Positions 8,275 through 16,552 of a stretch of DNA of 64,000 nt are shown here, one piece after another (positions within the stretch are counted from its first letter, which is position 1; every line of letters starts with the position of its first letter). Location: the NCBI GenBank assembly GCA_032160165.1, contig JAVHWA010000112.1, positions 33,304-97,303 of the forward strand, read 5' to 3'. The notes under the pieces were generated by a model. The model saw only the letters and a program-made list of their open reading frames with translations. It was not told where the DNA came from and did not search any database. A program made the translations under genes and the position numbers. Source of the DNA: QHXM01 sp032160165. Lineage in GTDB: Bacteria; Acidobacteriota; Blastocatellia; Pyrinomonadales; Pyrinomonadaceae.

Positions 8275-9279
8275 TCAATCCGCAATCAACCGTGTCATGA
8301 TCGCTTTCTGGGCATGCAGCCGATTCTCTGCTTCGTCGATCACGACGGACGATGCCGAATCAATAACGCCGTCCGTGACTATCACGTTTCGACGCACGGG
8401 CAGACAATGCATGAATATCCCGTTGTTGGTTCTGGCCATCTTCTCTTCGTCAACGATCCAGTGGTTGCGATACTTTGCTCGCTCTTCGATATCCTTTTCG
8501 GGCGCGCCATAGAAACGATAGCTGCCCCAGCTCTTGGCGTAAACGACTTCGGCGTCCTCAAACGATTCGTTAACGTCGTTCGTCAAACGGAGACGCCCTC
8601 CAGTCCTCTCAGCCTGAACACTGATCTCGCGCATCAAATCTTCATCCAGCTCATAACCGGGTGGATGGGCGATCGTCAATTCATGCCCCATCTGCGCCGC
8701 TGCCAAGGCGAAGCTGTTGGGGACCGCCATCGGCAACGGCTTTGGATGCCATGCCCAGGAGAGCAACACTCGCTTGCGACCGGCACCGCGTTTCTCCCGT
8801 ATTGTCATCATATCCGCCAGGGCCTGACAGGGATGATGAATGGCGGATTCGAGATTGATGACCGGCACATCCGAGTACTTTGCGAACGCAGCCAGCACAG
8901 GATCGCGGCGCTCTTCTTCCCAGTTTTTCAAGGCCGCGAAGGTCCTGACGCCGATGGATACGCAATACCTTCCCAGCACGCGCACAAACTCGGCGACGTG
9001 TTCTGTCTTGTCGCCATCCATCACCGCGCCCTCGCGATGCTCCAGCGTCCAACTCGTGCCGCCTGGTTCGAGGACGACCGCGTTGCCACCGAGTTCATAG
9101 GCTCCGACTTGCATAGAAGCGCGTGTGCGCAAGCTTGGATTGAAGAAGACGAGCGCGACGGAGCGCCCGTTGAGAGGTTTCGAGGGGTCTTCTCCGCGCT
9201 TGAAACGAAGCGCGGAGTCGATCAGGGCCTGAAGCTCGTCGCGCGTCCAATCTCCGGTGTTCAAAAAGTCTCTGGGCAT
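8275..9279 (-). CDS. argF': N-acetylornithine (or N-succinylornithine) carbamoyltransferase
   Basis: Carbamoylates an acylated ornithine rather than free ornithine. Carbamoyl-phosphate motif SLRTR at residues 49-53 and HPCQALAD at 149-156. The segment WAWHPKPLPMAVPNS (175-189) and the loop VMDGDKTEHVAE match the Xanthomonas acetylornithine carbamoyltransferase type and not ordinary OTCase. Glu80 in WTLEH occupies the place where acetyl- and succinyl-specific enzymes differ; Glu points to the acetyl form. Such a pathway needs an N-acetylcitrulline deacetylase, which is not in the window. Positioned between argD and argB. The transferase class is certain, the acyl preference is inferred. Confidence 0.88.
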   Translation of the reverse strand: MPRDFLNTGDWTRDELQALIDSALRFKRGEDPSKPLNGRSVALVFFNPSLRTRASMQVGAYELGGNAVVLEPGGTSWTLEHREGAVMDGDKTEHVAEFVRVLGRYCVSIGVRTFAALKNWEEERRDPVLAAFAKYSDVPVINLESAIHHPCQALADMMTIREKRGAGRKRVLLSWAWHPKPLPMAVPNSFALAAAQMGHELTIAHPPGYELDEDLMREISVQAERTGGRLRLTNDVNESFEDAEVVYAKSWGSYRFYGAPEKDIEERAKYRNHWIVDEEKMARTNNGIFMHCLPVRRNVIVTDGVIDSASSVVIDEAENRLHAQKAIMTRLIAD

Positions 9280-9291
9280 AGGTCAAATATT

Positions 9292-9416
9292 AAACGCAGA
9301 GTACGCAGAGGGTCGCAGAGGAAAACAAGGAATAAAAAAGAAGATACACGTCCGATCCTCCAAGCTCCAGATTCATTTTCTTAACATTCTCCGCGACCTC
9401 CGCGTCCTCTGCGTTT
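9292..9416. repeat. 9-bp-unit hairpin (ACGCAGAGG-type)
   Basis: Left arm 9292-9322 carries units close to ACGCAGAGG; right arm 9389-9416 is the inverse (CTCCGCGACCTCCGCGTCCTCTGCG). The same unit builds the hairpin at 43234-43323. The right arm touches the argD stop codon (9416-9418). Confidence 0.8.
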
Positions 9417-10612
9417 CAAAATATTTCTTTGAGAGCGCGCACGAAGAGATCAACCTCCCCGGTCGCCAGGCACAGGGGCGGAAGGAGTCTTAATACCCGC
9501 GCATCGCTCGATGTGCCTGTGATGATCCTTCGTTCGAGCAACGCTGCGTGCACCGTTGCGGCTTTCTCTTTGACCTCCAGCCCAAGCAAAAAACCCAGGC
9601 CGAGAACCCGTTCGACTTGCGGCATCTTCTTCAACTGCTCGTGCAGATAGCGCTCAACCCGCTTCACATTCTCCAGCATGCCATCGTTTTCGATTGCTTC
9701 AAGAGTGGCCACCACGGCCGCCATCGCCAGCATGCCGCCTCCGAAGGTCGTGCCCAGGTCGTTCTCTTTGATATGCGAGGCGATCGACTCGGTCACGAGA
9801 CACGCGCCAACGGGAACTCCGCTTCCCAACGCCTTTGCCAGAGTGATGATGTCGGGGACGACTTCGTCGCCAGCTTCGCTTCCCGCGAAAAACCATTCGC
9901 CGGTGCGGCCGACTCCGGTTTGAACTTCATCGTAGATAAGGACTATTCCATGCTCATCGCAGATCGTGCGCAATGCTCGATAAAAAGCCGGCTCGGCCAT
10001 TCGAACCCCGGCCATCGATTGGATAGGCTCCAGCATGATGCCGGCAACGGTTTGGTCAGCCAGCTTTTCTACCGCTTCGATATCGCCAAATTCGGCGAAG
10101 AGATGCCCGGGCACATTTGGTTTTCCCAGCTCGCGATATTTGCCCAGGCCGGTCGCGCTGATAGCATCGGCCGTCCGTCCGTGGAAACTTCCAGTGAAGG
10201 TGATGATCTTCTCGCGCCCGGTCGCCATACGGGCCATCCGCATCGCGTTTTCGTTTGCTTCCGTCCCTGAATTGCAAAAGAAGGCTTTCGCGATCGTCTC
10301 CGGCGCTCGCGATACCAGAAGCTCGGCTGCGTGGGCACGCACATCGGAATAGACAAGATTGGAATAGAAGAGCAGTGAATCTGCTTGCGCCTTTATGGCG
10401 GCGACAACATGCGGATGACAATGACCGGTTCCCGCGACCGCATGACCACCGTAGAGGTCCAGGTATCGCTCGCCGTCGCTCGCATATATCCACACACCTT
10501 CGCCGCGCTCTGCGACGACAGGCATCTTCTTGTAAGTCGCCAACTCAAAGCGCTCTTCGCTCTCTTTAATCTCGGCCAAGGTAGAAATAGTAGAAGCTCC
10601 CTTCACGTCCAA
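9416..10612 (-). CDS. argD: acetylornithine aminotransferase
   Basis: PLP enzyme making N-acetylornithine from the semialdehyde. Class III aminotransferase of 398 aa: NSGTEANENAM (114-124), SFHGRT, YDEVQTG (227-233) and the Schiff-base Lys260 in ITLAKALGSG. The start is unusual. The frame opens at TTG 10612 (next GTG 10606), and these codons lie inside the GGACTTT-type heptameric repeat, with no Shine-Dalgarno and no ATG before residue 30. Order on -: argC, argD, argF', argB. Confidence 0.95.
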   Translation of the reverse strand: MDVKGASTISTLAEIKESEERFELATYKKMPVVAERGEGVWIYASDGERYLDLYGGHAVAGTGHCHPHVVAAIKAQADSLLFYSNLVYSDVRAHAAELLVSRAPETIAKAFFCNSGTEANENAMRMARMATGREKIITFTGSFHGRTADAISATGLGKYRELGKPNVPGHLFAEFGDIEAVEKLADQTVAGIMLEPIQSMAGVRMAEPAFYRALRTICDEHGIVLIYDEVQTGVGRTGEWFFAGSEAGDEVVPDIITLAKALGSGVPVGACLVTESIASHIKENDLGTTFGGGMLAMAAVVATLEAIENDGMLENVKRVERYLHEQLKKMPQVERVLGLGFLLGLEVKEKAATVHAALLERRIITGTSSDARVLRLLPPLCLATGEVDLFVRALKEIF

Positions 10613-10733
10613 GGTCCAAGGTCCAAAGTCTAAGATCGTTCAACGTTCAATGTTCGATATTGAACTTCGAACTCTAAATTCGACTTAGCAGGTCCCGAGG
10701 CGCACTTTGGACTTTGGACTTTGGACTTTGGAC
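10606..10733. repeat. nested heptameric hairpin (GTCCAAG outside, GTTCAAC inside)
   Basis: Left arm (10606-10634) is GTCCAAG units, right arm (10704-10733) ACTTTGG units; between them sits a second inverted pair of GTTCAAC-type units (about 10637-10680). Two unit types are thus nested like brackets. The left arm contains the argD start codon. Confidence 0.82.
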
Positions 10734-10737
10734 ACCT

Positions 10738-11793
10738 TCACGGATTGCTTCCCGTTAATATCAGTCCCGTCTTCTCGTTCAGGCCCGCCATCAAATTCAT
10801 GTTCTGGATCGCCTGACCGGCGGCGCCTTTCACCAGGTTGTCGAGCGCGGAAAAGATCACAACCTGACGGCCGCGAACTGCGAAACCAATGTCGCAGAAA
10901 TTCGTCGTCTTCACCCAGTTGATATCGGGCGAGCCTTCGACGAACCGTACGAAGAAACAATTCTTGTAGAACTCGGCGAAAACTGATCGCACCTCGTCAG
11001 CCGTCATCTCGTTTTTGGTTTCGACGTATATCGATGCAAAGATGCCACGAGCGACCGGCAAGCTGTGCGTCATGAAAATAAGCTCGTTCGTCCAATCACC
11101 GATCGCGCAAAGCTCCTGCTCGATCTCAGGCACGTGTTGGTGAGTGAAAGGCTTGTAGGCATAGAAGGAGTTCATGCGCTGTGGATGATGCGTGTTGGCC
11201 GCGGCCTTGGCGCCGGAGCCGGAAGACCCCGTCTTTGCATCTACAATAACGCGCCCATCGATCAGATTGCCTGCAACCAGCGGAGCTAGCCCGAGCACAG
11301 TCGCTGTGGCAAAGCATCCTGGATTGGAAATCCTGTTAGCGGTCCTTATGGCCTCGCGATTGGTTTCCGTCAGTCCGTAAACGAAATCGGCTTGTGCGTC
11401 CATCGCCGTATGCTCTCGATTGTAGAAGCGTTCGAACGTCTCGCGGTCTCGCAATCGGAAGTCGCCGGAAAGGTCTATGACTTTCACACCGGGTGGAATC
11501 CTCGGCACCAGTTCAATCGCCTGACCGTGCGGAAGCGCCAGGAACACAAAATCCAGGTCCTGGATTCTTCCTGGATCTTCCGGAGCGGTCTCGAATCCCA
11601 GATCAGTTAAGCCGTACAGGTTCTTATGCACGTCGGCGACCCGTTTGCCGGCCTGTTCGTTAGCTGTAACAAGCGAGATTTCGGCATGCGGATGCAGCAA
11701 CAGAAGGCGGAGAAGCTCCGAGCCACCGTAGCCCGAGCCGCCGAAAATGCCCACTCGAAGTTTCGAGTTTGGAGTTTTGAGTTTCGAGCTCAT
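10738..11793 (-). CDS. argC: N-acetyl-gamma-glutamyl-phosphate reductase
   Basis: NADPH-dependent third step of arginine synthesis. 351 aa; dinucleotide fold GIFGGSGYGGSE (15-26), LPHG, and the catalytic Cys160 in ISNPGCFATA. The first dozen residues (MSSKLKTPNSKL) are not family sequence. They are the translation of heptameric repeat units (CGAAACT, CAAAACT, CCAAACT, CGAAACT), so the repeat has become the N-terminus. The neighbouring gene ends two bases upstream of the ATG. Function is certain from the conserved body; whether the extra N-terminus is made depends on the ATG at 11793 being used. Confidence 0.95.
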   Translation of the reverse strand: MSSKLKTPNSKLRVGIFGGSGYGGSELLRLLLLHPHAEISLVTANEQAGKRVADVHKNLYGLTDLGFETAPEDPGRIQDLDFVFLALPHGQAIELVPRIPPGVKVIDLSGDFRLRDRETFERFYNREHTAMDAQADFVYGLTETNREAIRTANRISNPGCFATATVLGLAPLVAGNLIDGRVIVDAKTGSSGSGAKAAANTHHPQRMNSFYAYKPFTHQHVPEIEQELCAIGDWTNELIFMTHSLPVARGIFASIYVETKNEMTADEVRSVFAEFYKNCFFVRFVEGSPDINWVKTTNFCDIGFAVRGRQVVIFSALDNLVKGAAGQAIQNMNLMAGLNEKTGLILTGSNP

Positions 11794-11876
11794 GCCTACA
11801 ACTCCATGGGTTGGTCCACACGTGACTTGCGCTCGGCCCCCGAGACCCGGAACGCGAAACTCGAAACTTTCTGGTT
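11761..11876. repeat. heptameric hairpin spanning the argC start and the upstream gene's 3' end
   Basis: On +, 11761-11790 reads GAGTTTGGAGTTTTGAGTT-like units; 11836-11876 reads the inverse (GAACGCGAAACTCGAAAC). Both arms are inside coding sequence: the first encodes the ArgC N-terminus, the second the C-terminal KVSSFAFRVSG of the P-loop protein. Confidence 0.78.
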
Positions 11877-12926
11877 GACGATTTTGAACAGCCGCCCCCC
11901 ATCGCGCCGCGCATTGCCCGCCGGAACGTTGAACTCTTTCTCTATATAGTCCTCGCCCATCTGTGAATCGGTGACTGAGCCGGCGATCACATCAACCCGG
12001 ATGCCTCGCCGACGGAACAACTCAATCCCGCCCCATGCGCCAACGTAGTCCGATGCGCAGAAGACAATCGCGGCCGTAGCGTCGCGCAGTTCCTGATCTT
12101 CAAACACCGAGTCGACGGAATAGCCGCCAAGGATTCCATCGCCGAGCTCTATAACGATCAGGTCTGGGGCGCTTTCTCCCAGGCGCGCGATGATCGCTTT
12201 CGCTACCGGCGCAAGGTCGTCCGCCCCGACTGTCGAAGGCAGCCCGCAATCGAGAAAGCTTGCGGTCGCTACGGCGCCGTGATCTGCCATGTGCAGGGTG
12301 TCGCGAAGGCAAGCGACTCCCGACAGCTTCGCGGCCGCCACTTTCATTCCCGCGCGCGTCGCCTGCTTGATAAGTTCGGTGGCGGCGTAGGTCTTCCCGC
12401 TATTCATGCAGGTCCCAGCCACCAGTATCAGCGGTGCGCACGGCGGTAGGCTGTCGCGTGGAAGCAGAGCGTCATCAGCAATATTAAGAACGCGCCCACT
12501 CTCATCGCAGGCGAGACCAATAACTTCAACACTGATCGCGTCGCTCAGGCTCGAATGATGTCCGGTGCAGTGCCCGATTACTCCCCCGAGGTTCAAGACG
12601 TGAAGCGTCATGCCTGCCTTGACCGATTCGGGTACGTCTCCCACAAATCCTTTCAGCGCGCGTCGACGTCCAAGCACTCCGACCAGCACATCGCCCGGAT
12701 TGATCTTAGCCAATCGACCGGTGGGCAACTCTAATTGGTTATAGGTCGCGCTATCGGTGAGCGCGCGCACGACCACTACGTCTCCGGCGCGTGGCGCAGC
12801 CGAGGCTTCGATCACGGCGACCGTTCGCGGTAGATTGAGCAGCGATGCGGCGGAGCCAATCTTGTCAGCCTCGATTACCTTGATGGTCGTGGCTGATTCG
12901 CCAGGTAGCGTTTTGGTTTCAGACAT
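11796..12926 (-). CDS. P-loop NTPase-type protein in the arginine cluster (DUF1611/DgcN-like, tentative)
   Basis: 376 aa of unproven function. The N-terminal half (about 1-160) is a beta-rich domain containing NLGGVIGHCTGHHSS. The C-terminal half begins with a P-loop, GTCMNSGKTY (171-180), followed by AAAKLSGVAC and IVIELGDGILGGYS, a SIMIBI-like layout. It resembles DUF1611 proteins at the P-loop, and the DUF1611 protein DgcN is known as a D-glutamate N-acetyltransferase. If related, it could feed N-acetylglutamate into ArgB. It lies between argG and argC and ends two bases before argC. Its last 25 residues derive partly from heptameric repeat DNA. The P-loop is certain, the family link is a guess. 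Confidence 0.6.
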   Translation of the reverse strand: MSETKTLPGESATTIKVIEADKIGSAASLLNLPRTVAVIEASAAPRAGDVVVVRALTDSATYNQLELPTGRLAKINPGDVLVGVLGRRRALKGFVGDVPESVKAGMTLHVLNLGGVIGHCTGHHSSLSDAISVEVIGLACDESGRVLNIADDALLPRDSLPPCAPLILVAGTCMNSGKTYAATELIKQATRAGMKVAAAKLSGVACLRDTLHMADHGAVATASFLDCGLPSTVGADDLAPVAKAIIARLGESAPDLIVIELGDGILGGYSVDSVFEDQELRDATAAIVFCASDYVGAWGGIELFRRRGIRVDVIAGSVTDSQMGEDYIEKEFNVPAGNARRDGGRLFKIVNQKVSSFAFRVSGAERKSRVDQPMEL

Positions 12927-12942
12927 CGAAGTCGCTCCATCG

Positions 12943-13056
12943 GAGTTCCGGGTTTCGCGTTTCGGTTTTTCGGGTTTCGGGTTTCGGGTTTCGGGTTTCG
13001 GGTTACGGGTTACGGGTTACGGGTTCCGGGTTTCAAGTTCAAGTTTCAAGTTTCTA
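12943..13056. repeat. single-arm tandem heptamer array (GGGTTTC/GGGTTAC)
   Basis: About fifteen head-to-tail copies of a degenerate 7-bp unit: GGGTTTC repeated, then GGGTTAC, then a drift to CAAGTTT. Unlike most loci in the window there is no opposite arm, so it cannot form a long hairpin by itself. It lies between argG and the P-loop gene. Confidence 0.85.
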
Positions 13057-13115
13057 ATCCATCTCTCAAACTGTAACTAGACGCATCGCATCACGAACGT
13101 TGAACGTTGAACCGT

Positions 13116-14321
13116 TCAGCCGCCAAGCCGCGCCTGTGTTCGCAGGCGCAGCGCATTTAGTTTAATGAACCCTTCTGCGTCGCGTTGGTTGTAAACGTCT
13201 TCAGCCTCGAAGGTCGCCAGACGCTCGCTGTAGAGGGACCGTGGCGCGCGACGGCCCACAACCGTCGCATTCCCGCGGTACAGCTTCAGCCTGACATCGC
13301 CGGTGACGTGCAGCTGAGTATCATCTACCGTCCTCCGCAATAACTCGAACTCCGGCGAAAACCAAAAGCCGTAGTACACACACTCCGTGAACCTTACGCT
13401 CAGCGAGTCCCGCAAATGCATCACCTCGCGATCGAGCGTTATGGACTCCAGCGCTCGGTGCGCTGCTTGTAGAATCGTCACTCCCGGCGTCTCGTAAACG
13501 CCGCGAGACTTCATCCCCACGAACCGGTTCTCGACCAGATCGACGCGTCCGATTCCGTGATCGCCTCCCAGCGTGTTCAAGGCCTCGAGTAACGCCACCG
13601 GGCCCCGGGGCTTGCCATCGATCGAAGTGGGCTCGCCTTTCTCAAAGCCGATTTCGACATATTCGGGCTCGGATCTCGCTGCTTCCGCGGCCTTCGTCAA
13701 TTGAAAGATATTTTCGGGCGGTTCCGCCCAGGGATCTTCCAGAATGCCGCCTTCGTAAGATACGTGCATCAGGTTGCGATCGGTCGAATACGGCTTCTCG
13801 GCGGTGGCGGTCACCGGAATGCGGTGCTCCTTCGCGTATGCGATCAGGTCTGAGCGGCCCATAAACTCCCACTCGCGCCACGGGGCCACGACTTTTATGT
13901 CAGGCTCAAGCGCGTAGTACGTGAGCTCGAAACGGACCTGATCGTTTCCCTTACCCGTGGATCCATGAGCAACCGCGTCCGCTCCCTCGCGTCTCGCGAT
14001 TTCGATCTGTCGTTTCGCGATCACAGGGCGCGCGAGAGATGTCCCAAGCAGATAAACGCCTTCGTAGATCGCATTAGCTTTGACGGCCGTCCAGACATAG
14101 TCGCGAACAAACTCTTCTCGCAGGTCCTCGACATAAAGTTTCGAAGCACCCGTCTCTTTCGCTTTCGCATCGAGCCCATCCAACTCTTCACCCTGCCCGA
14201 CGTCCGCGCAATAGCAGATCACTTCGCACTCGTAGCGTTCTTTGATCCAACGCAACATCACCGACGTGTCGAGTCCGCCTGAGTAAGCCAGCACGATTTT
14301 TTTGATTTTCTTCTCCACCAT
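13116..14321 (-). CDS. argG: argininosuccinate synthase
   Basis: Joins citrulline and aspartate with ATP. 401 aa from ATG 14321, which has AAGGA nine bases upstream; the open frame runs 22 codons further into repeat DNA. PP-loop LAYSGGLDTSVML at 11-23 and the family segments AHGSTGKGNDQVRFE and REWEFMGRSDLIAY are intact. In a pathway with an acetylornithine carbamoyltransferase, deacetylation to citrulline must come before this step. Follows argR on -. Confidence 0.97.
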   Translation of the reverse strand: MVEKKIKKIVLAYSGGLDTSVMLRWIKERYECEVICYCADVGQGEELDGLDAKAKETGASKLYVEDLREEFVRDYVWTAVKANAIYEGVYLLGTSLARPVIAKRQIEIARREGADAVAHGSTGKGNDQVRFELTYYALEPDIKVVAPWREWEFMGRSDLIAYAKEHRIPVTATAEKPYSTDRNLMHVSYEGGILEDPWAEPPENIFQLTKAAEAARSEPEYVEIGFEKGEPTSIDGKPRGPVALLEALNTLGGDHGIGRVDLVENRFVGMKSRGVYETPGVTILQAAHRALESITLDREVMHLRDSLSVRFTECVYYGFWFSPEFELLRRTVDDTQLHVTGDVRLKLYRGNATVVGRRAPRSLYSERLATFEAEDVYNQRDAEGFIKLNALRLRTQARLGG

Positions 14322-14333
14322 TGGTTTCCTTAA

Positions 14334-14401
14334 GTCTAGCGAGTCGGGCGAGTCTGCCGACTCTGCGCTCATTCTATAGACTCGCACGAGTCGCCAGACT
14401 C
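14334..14401. repeat. inverted repeat of GAGTC-type units between argR and argG
   Basis: Left arm (14334-14361, GCGAGTCGGGCGAGTCTGCC) and right arm (14378-14400, AGACTCGCACGAGTCGCC) are mutually inverted degenerate units forming a hairpin immediately after argR. Confidence 0.65.
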
Positions 14402-14818
14402 TTACCCAAACAGTTCCCAGATTTTCTTCACCGCCGAACGCTGCATCTTATGTTCCGTAACAGCGATAAAAATCGTGTCCTCGCCGGCGATGGTCCCCGC
14501 TATCTCAGGTATTGGAGTGCGGTCGATCTCGACTGCCACCGCCGAAGCCATACCCGGTTCGCACTTGGCCACGATGAGCACTTCGCCCGCCGACTCAAGG
14601 CTCAGCAATCCACGCGCTGCCGCGCCATTCGAACTGCGCGGGATAGTATAGTGTCCGTGGTGCTTTACTATCCCGAGTTCGACCAGATCACGCGAGACGC
14701 TCGATTGAGTGGCCGCGACACCGGCGCGCTCCAGATGGTCCGCCAATTCGTCCTGCGTCCCAATTCGCCTGGCGCGAATCAAACTTAATATCTTCTGTTG
14801 TCGTGTTTCTTTTATCAT
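14402..14818 (-). CDS. argR: arginine repressor
   Basis: Arginine-responsive DNA-binding regulator, hexamer when active. 138 aa from ATG 14818. The N-terminal winged helix (about 1-70) reads MIKETRQQKILSLIRARRIG with the recognition region ATQSSVSRDLVELG. The C-terminal arginine-binding domain contains EIAGTIAGEDTIFIA, with the Asp of GEDT contacting arginine in the family. The frame stays open to 14998, but that part is not ArgR sequence. Divergent from argH with TGCAT half-sites between them, so autorepression and control of argH are likely. Confidence 0.94.
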   Translation of the reverse strand: MIKETRQQKILSLIRARRIGTQDELADHLERAGVAATQSSVSRDLVELGIVKHHGHYTIPRSSNGAAARGLLSLESAGEVLIVAKCEPGMASAVAVEIDRTPIPEIAGTIAGEDTIFIAVTEHKMQRSAVKKIWELFG

Positions 14819-14827
14819 CGTCGCTCT

Positions 14828-14884
14828 ATGCACTCTAGTTGCATATTCACTGCATAGATGCATAAAATAGCACTCGGGATGCAT
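14828..14884. promoter_or_regulatory. ARG-box-like operator between argR and argH
   Basis: TGCA cores begin at 14829, 14840, 14851, 14859 and 14880, that is at 11, 11, 8 and 21-base steps. ATGCA (14828-14832) and TGCAT (14840-14844) form a 17-bp palindrome of the size bound by an ArgR dimer, and further TGCATA half-sites follow on the same helix face. The position between divergent argR and argH fits. Confidence 0.7.
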
Positions 14885-14960
14885 TCTGGTCAAATCGCCG
14901 TACCGATGAGGGCCCGTGGGAACATAGAATGCTTCACCGGAGATTGGGACGGAGGGCAGG

Positions 14961-16355
14961 ATGGACGAGCCGAAAAACCTGTGGGGTGGGAGATTCACTG
15001 GCGCCGCAGACGAGACGTTCGTGGAGTTTAATCGCTCATTCGGTTTTGACCGTAGATTATTTGAAGCGGACCTCCGCGCCAGCCGGGGACATTGTGAGGG
15101 GCTGAGAGTCGCGGGTGTTTTGACTGAGCTTGAAGCCGAGCAGATAAAGAACGGGCTCAGTACAATCCTTGAGCGAGGCCGCGCAGACCGAGCATACTTT
15201 GACGAGCTCCCCTCGGAAGACGTTCACTCGTTCGTTGAGACGCGGCTGGTGCAGCTCATCGGCGATGCCGGGCGCAAGTTGCATACAGGCCGCAGTCGTA
15301 ATGATCAGGTCGCGACCGGTCTGCGTATTTGGCTGCGCGAGGAGATCGATGAGATCAGGAGCGTCGTGCGCGATACGCAGACCGCGATCCTCGATCTTGC
15401 CGAGGCATATCCAACCTCCGTCCTTCCGGGCTATACCCATTTACAGCGCGCGCAGCCCGTCCTTTGGGCCCACTGGTGTCTCGCCTATTTCGAGATGCTG
15501 GGGCGTGATTCTGAACGCCTTCAGGAGATAAGAAAACGTGTCAACATTATGCCGCTCGGCTCGGCGGCCCTGGCAGGTACCGCCTTCGCCATCGATCGCG
15601 AGGCGGTGGCGCGTGAACTTGGCTTCGAAGGCGTCTCGCGTAACAGTCTGGACGCTGTCAGCGATCGCGACTTTTGCGTCGAGTTTGCCTGCGCCTGTTC
15701 GTTGATCATGCTTCACCTGTCGCGTCTGGCCGAAGACATTATTATCTATTCGAGTGCCGAGTTTGGGTTCCTCGAATTGAGCGATGCGGTGGCAACCGGT
15801 TCGAGCCTGATGCCGCAAAAAAAGAACCCCGATTCGATGGAGCTCGTCCGGGGAAAGGCCGGTCGCGTTTTCGGAAATCTCAGCGGGCTGCTCGCGATGT
15901 TAAAGGGACTGCCGCTGGCCTACAACAAGGACATGCAGGAGGACAAAGAAGCGATCTTCGATACGGCTGATACGGTGAAGTCTTCGTTGCGGGTCACGGC
16001 GACCGTATCACGCAACACCCGCGTGCGCGCAAAACCCACTCGAGCAGCCGCGGATAGCGGATATATGAATGCGACCGAGCTGGCTGACTACCTGGCGCGC
16101 AAAGGTCTCCCCTTTCGCGAAGCTCATGACATTGTCGGGCGGATGGTATTGCTGGCGATCGAACGAGGGGTCGAGTTACAGGGGTTATCCCTTGATGAGA
16201 TGCGCAGCTTCTCCACCTTGATCGTGGGTGATATCTTCCATGCCCTCTCGCTCGAACAGACGCTGGCGACGAAAAAGCAGATCGGTGGGACCGCGCCGGA
16301 ACGTGTCGCTGAGGCCCTTCGAGCGGCCCGCGCCTCGCTGATCGGCCGTGGCTAA
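14961..16355 (+). CDS. argH: argininosuccinate lyase
   Basis: Splits argininosuccinate into arginine and fumarate, the final step. 464 aa, usual length. Fumarase/aspartase superfamily signatures: TGRSRNDQ (109-116), GYTHLQRAQPV with the catalytic-region His160, and GSSLMPQKKNPD (280-291) on the flexible loop. GGAGGGCAGG precedes ATG 14961. Only gene of the cluster on +, divergent from argR. No intrinsic terminator is visible after it. Confidence 0.97.
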   Translation: MDEPKNLWGGRFTGAADETFVEFNRSFGFDRRLFEADLRASRGHCEGLRVAGVLTELEAEQIKNGLSTILERGRADRAYFDELPSEDVHSFVETRLVQLIGDAGRKLHTGRSRNDQVATGLRIWLREEIDEIRSVVRDTQTAILDLAEAYPTSVLPGYTHLQRAQPVLWAHWCLAYFEMLGRDSERLQEIRKRVNIMPLGSAALAGTAFAIDREAVARELGFEGVSRNSLDAVSDRDFCVEFACACSLIMLHLSRLAEDIIIYSSAEFGFLELSDAVATGSSLMPQKKNPDSMELVRGKAGRVFGNLSGLLAMLKGLPLAYNKDMQEDKEAIFDTADTVKSSLRVTATVSRNTRVRAKPTRAAADSGYMNATELADYLARKGLPFREAHDIVGRMVLLAIERGVELQGLSLDEMRSFSTLIVGDIFHALSLEQTLATKKQIGGTAPERVAEALRAARASLIGRG

Positions 16356-16552
16356 AAGGAAATCGTTGACCTATTCGCAGAATTAACATATTTTCCTGTC
16401 TGATCAATTCGGCTGAAGCTTATTTGGAGCAATCTCCGTTGTCATTGTAGACCGTGCTATTCGAGCGCGTCTCGATCGAAAGAGTGATCGACCGCACCGA
16501 AGCTTTGGTAGCAATACTTCTAAACGCGTCAACGACAGTGAAGGGATTCGAG

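Noticed and set aside
8221..9384. 387-codon open frame on + opposite the carbamoyltransferase gene
   Set aside because: Antisense shadow: the minus strand encodes a complete carbamoyltransferase, and this frame shows no domain.
9416..10612. A frameshift at the argD 5' end
   Set aside because: The lack of ATG could suggest one, but TTG/GTG starts in the repeat give a full-length protein without breaking the frame.
12943..13056. CRISPR array or telomere-like repeat
   Set aside because: Units of 7 bp without spacers exclude CRISPR; resemblance of GGGTTTC to eukaryotic telomere repeats is fortuitous, as other loci use unrelated heptamers.
16454..16552. Longer start for the PqqD protein
   Set aside because: The 33 extra residues are not PqqD-like, and ATG 16553 has the better ribosome site.
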